From: Tilletia caries
Lineage: Eukaryota > Basidiomycota > Exobasidiomycetes > Tilletiales > Tilletiaceae
Direction: 5' to 3'
Length of the DNA: 64,000 bases
Assembly (NCBI GenBank): GCA_032718865.1
Contig: JALUTQ010000007.1
Span: 1,488,001-1,552,000, forward strand
The position numbers and the translations under genes were made by a program. This document shows, in pieces, positions 56,970 through 64,000 of the stretch. The notes beneath the pieces are model-generated. The model was not told where the DNA came from. It made no database searches and saw only the letters and a program-made list of their open reading frames with translations. Numbering within the stretch: the stretch's first letter is position 1; each line of letters starts with the position of its first letter.

Positions 56970-59281
56970 ATGTACGGTCGCCAACAGTATCACGCCCCTC
57001 AACAATACGCGGGACATCCGCCACAGCATGGGTACCAGCGTCCTCCTCCTCCCAGCCATCCAGGAGGATCTCGACATGCGCCCTACCCACCTCAACACCA
57101 CTACCCTCCTCCTCACCAGGCTCATCACGGGCAGTATGCACAGTACCCGCCCCACCAATACGCACAACATCAAGCCCCCCCAGCACAATATGCGCAGCCA
57201 CCGCCTCCTCAAGCGGCACCTACCTACCAGCTTCACCCTATGGTCGCCCACGATCCTCAAGCCTTCGAGCAGATGTTTAGAGACCAGCTGGCGTCGCTGA
57301 CGTTCAACTCGAAACCAATCATCACTCATCTTACGATTCTTGCTAACGACCATGTGGCGAAAATGCAAACCGTGATCTGCAACGCTATCGAGCAACACAT
57401 CTTCACTGTGAGTTACCTATCCGCCACGCATGTTGCCGATTGAAGACAAAGACTCATCGAATTTCTTTGACCCACCTCCATCCACTCCCCACTCTCTTGG
57501 CCCCTTGCCCCTTTTGCACTCATTCAACGTCCTGGACTTGAAATTTGCACCATGATATGTTGAAACATCTTTGTGGCGATTGCCTTGTCTTCGCATTCAT
57601 GAAACTCTCCAATACCATTGCTGTATGCTCGCAGGCTCCCATCCCTATGCGCCTCCCGGCCATGTACTTGGTAGACTCGATGTCCAAGAACATTGGCCCG
57701 CCCTATACTTCAAACTGGTCAGGCATCATCACCCGACTATTCCTGGAGACCTACCGGGTCGTCGATGCTCCCACTCGGAAACGGCTGGAAGAGCTTCTTG
57801 CCACCTGGCGGCAGGGCGGTCCGCAGGGGACTCCATTGTTCGGCGAGAGTGCTCAGTGGACGATCGAACGCTCACTTTATGGAACGCAACAGCATCCCCA
57901 AGGTCTGGCCCATCAACTCGCGGCGAAGGACAACGAGGCCATTCGCAGTCCTCAGGTTGCTCACGGCCAACTTGCTCACGCCGGTCTGCAGGACTCTCGA
58001 TCTGCTCTCGGCCATCCTGTCCATGCTCAACCGGGACACGCTCAACATGCACACCACCACGCGCCGCCGCCACAAGCTCCCGCTGCGATGTCGCGTCCGG
58101 ATCCAAATCACGGCCATCCTCCCACCTCTCATGCCCCGCCATCTTCAGGGTCCGCCGCCAACAATCTAATTCAATCCTTGCTTCAAGCGGGTCTATTAGC
58201 ACAAGAAGCTACTCCAGTGGCCCCGTCGGCTACAGAGACAGACCAAGACGACGCATATGTGCGAGCGATCATGAGTCTCGACTTGAGTTTGACATCGGGT
58301 CCATCCGACTGGGTAAAGGGGGTTCAGACACAGATGCAGATGCAAGGCATGAACACCTTCGACCCGCTCGAGCTTGTGCTGCACCACAGAGGGATGCCGG
58401 CTACTTGCAAGCAGTGCGCGAATCGGTACTCGGCTTCGAAGGAAGGGCGGAAAGCACTCGACGAGCATCTGGATTGGCACTTCCGACAGAATCGGAGAGC
58501 CAAGGACAGCGCTATGAGAGGACAGAGTCGGTCTTGGTTCACTGGAGTCGAGGTGAGTATTCCGATTGAGTTCTAGTGAAACATGAAGTAAGATCTGTCA
58601 AGACTGACGTTCTTTCTTCCGCTGTAGGTCTGGGTCAGAAGCGGGTTCGACGACACGGCACCAAGCAGCTCTGGTGGCGACGGTGGTGCAGACGGCTCTC
58701 GAATCGGACGAACGGCCGAAGAGGAGGCAGCACTTCGAGCCACGTACCAGGCTACCGTGGTCGTGGCACCGACAGATGCCGAAGTTGCGGCCAAGCCGTG
58801 TCCGATCTGCCAGGAGAAGTTCCAAAGCGAATGGTCAGAAGACGACGAGGATTGGATTTGGCGGAATGCTGTGCAGGTGGACGGAGTGGTACGTACGTTG
58901 TCCAGACGCATGATGTCCCCGGCCTACATCGCAACATTGTCTGACGGAAAATCGATGTCTCTTCTGCAGTATCAACATGCATCTTGCCATGCGTCAGCCA
59001 AGGTCATGTCGGAGCAAGTCAATCGGAGCGGCACACCGGAGGTCGAAGGAGGGTCCCGAGCGTCAACGCCCCGGAATCCGCTCAAAGCTCTTCCCAGCAA
59101 TGACCCAGTAACCAGAGTCAAGGCCGAGGAAGGTGTCCCGACGGCGAACTCTTTGACCACTCTGGGGATAACAGACGGCATCAATCCGAGGAAACGGAAG
59201 GAGAGCCCGGCGGTAGCTGAGGCTGCTGTCCTGCTCAAGATGGTAGATCCACCCGTGAAGAGGGAGCGGATCTCGGATTGA
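56970..59281 (+). CDS. PCF11: Pcf11, pre-mRNA cleavage factor IA subunit
   Basis: Couples mRNA 3' end cleavage and Pol II termination in the nucleus. Four exons (56970-57407, 57635-58552, 58628-58888, 58970-59281) join in frame to 642 aa. A His/Pro/Gln/Tyr-rich N-terminus (residues 1-90) is followed by the CTD-interacting domain (about 95-225), split by intron 1: LTFNSKPIITHLTILANDHV, RLPAMYLVDSMSKNIGPPY and RLFLETYRVVDAPTRKRLEE. The C-terminal half has two zinc fingers, ATCKQCANRYS...DEHLDWHF and CPICQEKF...YQHASCHAS. Having a Tyr/Gln-rich extension before the CID is unusual; yeast Pcf11 begins with its CID. Confidence 0.95.
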
Positions 59282-60611
59282 GTTATTTCAACGTGTCCAG
59301 AAGTAAACATGCCTCTCGTCAATTCTCAAACCCCATGTAGAAGTAGTCCACCAGCAGTTCCTCCTTTAATTTCCCCCCCCCCCCAACCCCCTTCTGGTTG
59401 CTCCTGCCCCATCCAAATACAGCATCATAATTCTCGTTCACACTTCACACCGATGTCCCCTCCTTGACTTGACTGCGTGATGCGTCCACCTGCGGCGGCG
59501 TTCTTTGGAGCGCCTGCCTTGGGGTTGGCTTCGCAGCCGGCCGTTTCCCGTTTGAACACTATCCATCATAGAACCGGATGAACTTTTCGATGCCAGATCT
59601 GGACAGCAAGCGAAGCGCGAATGAATGGAAGCAAATACGTAAGAAGAAGTAGTGAGTGGACGGAAGGCGGAAGGGATATTGCGCTTTTTGGCTGTGTGGT
59701 TGATGATGCGGATGATGCTCTCGGTCCAAAAATGGGAGACCCCCAAATTGAGAAGGTATGGCGGTGGAGACTGGAGACTACTACTGGAGAGTGGGGCGAG
59801 TGGGCGGGGTTAGGCGAGATCTTCGGGATGTTCTACGCTCTCGGGTACGGCGAGATCGATCTCGATGGCGGGCGTGTGGTCATCGTTTGTTCGACTTGGG
59901 ACGCTGGACACGCTGGACGCTGGACACGCACGCTTCACACGCTCCCACGTTGACAGCGCCGCGCCGCGCCGCGGGGTGGGAGGAGGCGAGGAGCTCTCCG
60001 CCGGCCGCGGGAAGTAGCCCGTGAAGGAGCTGGGGCGCTGGGGCCTGGCTGGGCGGCGGGCGCTGGCACGATGACGCGCAGGTCTTCCGATTTCCATGCC
60101 TTCGCCCGTTCGCCGTCCCACCCCCGCACTCGTCCTTGCGGCCCCCGCAGTCCCCTGTCCCATCTGTTCGGGTTTTGGCTCATCTCGGGTAAATACAAGC
60201 TAGTCTCGGGTATACTCCCTGTGCCGATCTTCTGTCTCAGGGGTGATCAAACCTTAACCAACCCTTCTCTGCTTCTCACACGCAACAAAGTGGCAGCTGG
60301 CAGCCAACTCTGAACTCCTGCCACTCGCGACCAAGCCTTGCCTTTCGGTGTTCTTCTGTCATGCACCATGCATGATGATACTTATTGGGGACACAAAGCA
60401 GGCAGGCGGCGGCCGCCAGTCGCCACCGTGTCTCCTGTTCTGGCCTCGGATCAAATCCAGACAGTCTGGGGTTCTCGCTGCGGCTCATGCCATGGTTCAG
60501 CACGGCACTGGTCCGCAAGTGGGTATATAAGTAGCTGGTTGCGCTGACCCTTTCACCCACACTCTGCTTCCCTCACCCTCCTTCCTCTCTTTCTTCCACA
60601 CTCTGCACATC
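59282..60611. other. intergenic region, no supported gene
   Basis: It contains a C12 run at 59373-59384 and, at the 3' end, the promoter of the secreted-protein gene. No protein or RNA gene recognised. Confidence 0.45.
60524..60530 (+). promoter_or_regulatory. TATA box (TATATAA)
   Basis: 82 bp before the ATG at 60612, followed by a C/T-rich leader; a strong core promoter. Confidence 0.65.
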
Positions 60612-61886
60612 ATGAAGTTCGCGCTCGCCTCCGCCCTCGCCCTTGTTGGCGCTGCCTCCGCTGCCACCAACGGCCCCTACGCCATCGGTGCCTCAGCCGC
60701 CGGCAGCGAGAAGGGTGTCTTGAACACCACCCTCACTTGCAACGTCCAGTCGACCGGTCTCAACCTCAAGAACCAGAAGATCCTGCTCGGTGTCGCGGCC
60801 AACATCCCCAACCGCGTGCACTCGAACCAGCCCTTCTACCTGTACGCGTCCACGCGTCTGATCGTGCCCGCCAGCATCAACAACCTTGCTTACGGATTCG
60901 GCGCGCGCACGTACGGCGGCAAGGCCACATCTGTGACCGTCAAGGCTTCCGGATCAAGCCCCTCGTCCGTCGACGCGGCCGGCTCGGCTGGTCTTACCAT
61001 CCAGAACGCTTCCGTCGTTCAGAACGGTCCCTCCGTCCTGTACGCGCCTGGCCAGGGCAAGTCCCTCAAGGTCGGCACCTTCAAGCGCAGCTCCGCTGGC
61101 CCCATCGTCTTCTCCTTCGGTGACATCGAGGCTACTGTGAACACCTACGACGCCAACGGAAAGCCTACCATCATCACTGCCAAGGTTTCTTGCCCCGCTC
61201 AGGACAAGCCCGTCTCGCTCGCTTTCGTCTCCGTTGGTGGCTCCGGCTCGACCACCACGCTCACCCCCTCCAGCTCGGTCAAGATCCCTACCGTCCCTGC
61301 TGACACCACTGCTGGTACCATCGGCCTCGACTACTCCTGCACCTTCACCGGCTACGGCAAGGCTCCCGTCCGAATCTATGTCGGCGGTGTCAAGGAGGCT
61401 GACGGCTTCTCCATCACCAAGGGTCAGTTTCTGCTTCACCTTTCTCATACACTTTTTAATCTGATACTGAACATTCTTATCGGGTTTACAGGACAAGGCA
61501 ACATCTACATCTCGTCTCAGGTCGTCACCCTCGCCAAGGGCAAGAACCCCAGCGCCTCCAAGTTCAAGCTCAAGGTTAACACCCTGAACTTCGAGGCCAC
61601 CAACGCCTCGCCCTCCACCAAGAATGGTATCCCCTCCGGTGGCATCTCCTCCGGCATCCTCCCTCTGTCCACCAGCTCCGTCGTTACCCTCCCCTCCGGT
61701 GCTCCCTCCACGACCCTCCCCGCCATCTCCTTCAGCCCCTCCGGCTCGTCCACCTCGCTCATCTCGATCGGCTCCGCTGCTGGCACGGTCACGATCTACG
61801 ACAGCTCTTCCAAGGTTCTTGACACGGTCAGCTTCAGCTGCCCTGCCTTGAGCCCCGCTGTCCCCGTCCTTCCCTTCGACCACTGA
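60612..61886 (+). CDS. secreted protein with two related beta-rich domains
   Basis: Exons 60612-61422 and 61492-61886 join in frame to 401 aa. A signal peptide (MKFALASALALVGAASA) leads into two halves with the same plan. Each begins with a Cys strand (LNTTLTCNVQS, and GLDYSCTFTG), runs about 150 residues and ends with a strand plus Cys-Pro (ATVNTYDANGKPTI...VSCPA, and GTVTIYDSSSKVLDTVSFSCPA). The matching Cys pairs suggest one disulfide per domain. The sequence is Ser/Thr/Gly-rich with several N-x-T/S sites. Strong codon bias and a TATA box suggest high expression. The layout recalls secreted DUF6801-type domains, but I am not sure of this; function unknown. Confidence 0.85.
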   Translation: MKFALASALALVGAASAATNGPYAIGASAAGSEKGVLNTTLTCNVQSTGLNLKNQKILLGVAANIPNRVHSNQPFYLYASTRLIVPASINNLAYGFGARTYGGKATSVTVKASGSSPSSVDAAGSAGLTIQNASVVQNGPSVLYAPGQGKSLKVGTFKRSSAGPIVFSFGDIEATVNTYDANGKPTIITAKVSCPAQDKPVSLAFVSVGGSGSTTTLTPSSSVKIPTVPADTTAGTIGLDYSCTFTGYGKAPVRIYVGGVKEADGFSITKGQFLLHLSHTLFNLILNILIGFTGQGNIYISSQVVTLAKGKNPSASKFKLKVNTLNFEATNASPSTKNGIPSGGISSGILPLSTSSVVTLPSGAPSTTLPAISFSPSGSSTSLISIGSAAGTVTIYDSSSKVLDTVSFSCPALSPAVPVLPFDH

Positions 61887-62227
61887 AGCAGGACATCAAG
61901 TGCGCATTCCTTGCTCCCCCAACACATCTATTTATAAGCGTGCTACACGCGCTTTTCCCCTGTCTTCGCATTCCTGAATGAAATATCAAAAGTCGTATCC
62001 TTCTACATCTTCTGCCTGACCCCTGTGCATGCAGCTATCGCCATGACTGTTACTCAAGTGCACGTTCCGGGGCCGTTTTGTGCGCTCAGACCTCTTGATC
62101 ATCACCCGATCGACTCGACACTGCCCGGAGCAGACGACATCAACAGCCTCAGCGGTCAGCACAGCACACGAAGCAAAAGAGCGACCACACACACGCACCC
62201 TCGCTCCCTCGACATCCCCCCCCCCCC
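61887..62227. other. short intergenic region ending in a C12 tract
   Basis: The 3' region of the secreted-protein gene and promoter of the next gene; twelve C (62216-62227) touch the next start codon. Confidence 0.5.
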
Positions 62228-63320
62228 ATGGCGGCCCTCCTGCTGCTCTTCATCCCCCTGCGCATCTTATCCCCCGTCGTAACCCTCGCCTACCCGCTCT
62301 ACGAGTCCTACAAATGCATCACCCTCACGCCGTCGGCGCTCCGGCAAGCCAGTGCTGCTGCTGCTGCTGATGATGATGATGCGAATCGAGCGGACGGCGG
62401 CGGCGGGGCTGTGCCTGCGCCGAATTGGACCTCGAGGTTGTCGGCGTATGGGTATGGCTTGGCGAGTGCTCGGGGCGGTGGGATGGAAGGCGCGGACGGA
62501 CCTGATCAAGATGGCGCAGCAGCAGCTGTAGGAGGATCAGGATCGGCAAGATTACGGACGGGCCGGGGTAGCAATGCCTCTGGGCTTTCGGTCGGCGCTG
62601 CGTCCCAATCGGGCCTCCCGGTCACCACCGCAGGCGAGGTGGCCGAGCTCGAGTCCTGGCTCATGTACTGGTCCATCCTGGCCATCATCCATCTGGTCGA
62701 GAGCACGGTGGAGTGGGTCTGGAACTGGATCCCCCTGTATGCGCATCTCAAGATCCTATTCGAGTTCTGGCTCGTCTTGCCGCAGACGCGGGTGAGTCTT
62801 CTTGAACCCAGAGGTAACATCTTATGCCCCACGAGAAGGGGTTCGCGCTGACAAGCTCCATTTCTGCTCCGCCCACCCCCTTTCCCCGCGACTTGTGGCT
62901 ATGTAGGGCGCCACTTTCTTGTACATCACGTACGTAGAGCCGTTCCTTGACTCGCACGAGAACGACATCGACGACCTCATCGCCGAAGGCAAGCGACGAG
63001 CACGCGCAGCAGGAGTCGCCTGGCTCTCAAAACTATGGGCCGCGATCCGGGACACAGTCGTTCCCAGCATCGCAACAGCGGCAGCTTCGGCCCACCGAGC
63101 ACAGAACGATGCCGCGCAGCGCGGTGGTGGTGCAGGGTCGAGGGAAGCGGCTGATGAGGACAGCGATGGGAATGGGGATGAGGATGGCGGGGCTGCGAAT
63201 GGGCCTACCTACCAGCCGTACTGGCCCGGCTTGCGGGCGGTCAATCCGAATATGCTGTTTGAAGCGGCGATGTCCGCTCTCAACACGCACGAGGGGAACG
63301 CAGCGCGCGACGCGGACTGA
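62228..63320 (+). CDS. TB2/DP1/HVA22 family membrane protein
   Basis: Exons 62228-62791 and 62907-63320 join in frame to 325 aa. The start ALLLLFIPLRILSPVVTLAYPLYESYKCI and the later WLMYWSILAIIHLVESTVEW, NWIPLYAHLKILFEFWLVLP and GATFLYITYVEPFLDSHEND form the REEP/Yop1 (HVA22) hairpin domain that bends ER membranes. The family core is normally compact, about 120 aa; here a low-complexity insert (about residues 38-130, with Ala and Asp runs from CTG/GAT repeats) separates the first helix from the rest, and an acidic Gly-rich tail follows. The long insert makes it closer to REEP1-4-like fungal proteins than to short Yop1. Probably ER. Confidence 0.9.
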
Positions 63321-63674
63321 TCTCCGTGACGCCTTTTCGTCCTCTGTCTCTCTGCATCTCTACCTCGGCACTTCATTCGGGCACCTAGCCCACGTCTTCC
63401 CTCTGCAAACGTCCCTTCTCCTTCACCGAACCTCGTTGACTCGACAACTGTACCACCTCTGTAACTGTATACTTTCGCAAACCAACCCGCTGGACGTACT
63501 CTCCCACTGCTGATGAATCTTGAAGTGGGCAGTAAAGAGGGAGTCATGAAGCCAAATCGTCTATTACTCTGCCTTCTCGGAGAACTGCGCGGACTGCTTC
63601 TCGTTCGAACCAGCTGATGCGGACACCGGCTGAGCAAGGACCGGCTCCTTCTCTGGAGTGGCTTGAGCTCCGTT
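63321..63674. other. convergent 3' intergenic region
   Basis: Between the stop codons of the HVA22-family gene and the GET1-like gene; no gene seen. Confidence 0.4.
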
Positions 63675-64000
63675 CTACGTGCTTGACACGAAGAGGTCTT
63701 TGGCGGTCGAAGCGACGATGACCAGTATTCTGGAGCATACCATGCCCCTACAGGAGTTTCAAACAAAAAAAGGTGAATACAGAATGCGTGAGAAAGGCTT
63801 TGCAAGAGGGGGGAGCAAAAAAAGTAGAGGTAAAAGCTCACCAGACTGTTGCGCTGATACTTCCAGCCGGCGCACCAGGCAAGCTCGCCGCCCACCCAAT
63901 CGGACCGAACCAGTCGCCGGGGGGCAGCCAAAAGACGGGCGTCTTGCGATGGTACGTCTTTACGCCGAAGGGGAGCACAGTCGTGAGGAGGAAGAGGAAG
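63675..64000 (-). CDS. GET1: Get1-like (CHD5 family) ER membrane protein, partial
   Basis: The 5' part lies beyond the window. Two exons are visible: from the edge to 63842 and 63747-63675, ending ISATVWGMVCSRILVIVAST...SST. The segment FLFLLTTVLPFGVKTYHRKT then PVFWLPPGDWFGPIGWAASLP resembles the conserved C-terminal part of Get1/WRB, the ER receptor for tail-anchored protein insertion. The assignment rests on this short motif only. Confidence 0.55.

Overview
The window is nuclear DNA of a filamentous or yeast-like fungus, most likely a basidiomycete. Protein genes carry several short GT-AG introns (mostly about 50-100 nt), coding regions are GC-rich, and there is a KDZ (CxC5/CxC6-type) transposase gene plus many TIR and LTR elements. 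I cannot name genus or order from sequence alone. Exon structures were built by hand from splice signals and reading frame; where stated, all exons join in frame.

Regions. 1-1350: 3' end of a decayed LINE. 1556-7765: an intron-rich Q-rich gene tail to tail with a KDZ transposase gene whose intron holds a 1.2 kb hAT-like element. 8228-8480: a minisatellite. 9005-18849: a complete Ty3/gypsy chromodomain retrotransposon (108-bp LTRs, 5-bp duplication) split by a second hAT-like element, itself split by a short non-autonomous LTR element; all three levels keep exact target-site duplications. 20-35 kb: host genes: a 53-aa secreted peptide, an MFS transporter, dihydroorotase (URA4), three small secreted proteins, a quinone oxidoreductase, a 352-aa secreted protein and mitochondrial ribosomal protein uL4m. 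34.4-38.5 kb: TAF1 of TFIID. 38.5-49.9 kb: a transposon-rich block with an LTR-gag fragment, an FHA-domain gene lying between two retrotransposon LTRs and broken by a hAT-like element that itself holds another TIR element, and a tyrosine-recombinase fragment. 50-64 kb: ordinary genes: an iron-type GATA factor, a cupin_5 protein, RPL9, PCF11, a secreted duplicated-domain protein, a TB2/DP1/HVA22 membrane protein and a partial GET1.

The host genes are unrelated housekeeping functions (pyrimidine synthesis, transcription start, mRNA 3' end formation, cytosolic and mitochondrial translation, ER membrane) mixed with secreted proteins; I see no biosynthetic cluster. The most unusual content is in the mobile DNA: several non-autonomous hAT-like families, each with its own dense subterminal motif array, two of them sharing a small basic ORF with the same frame break; and a host-type FHA gene apparently carried between retrotransposon PBS and PPT.
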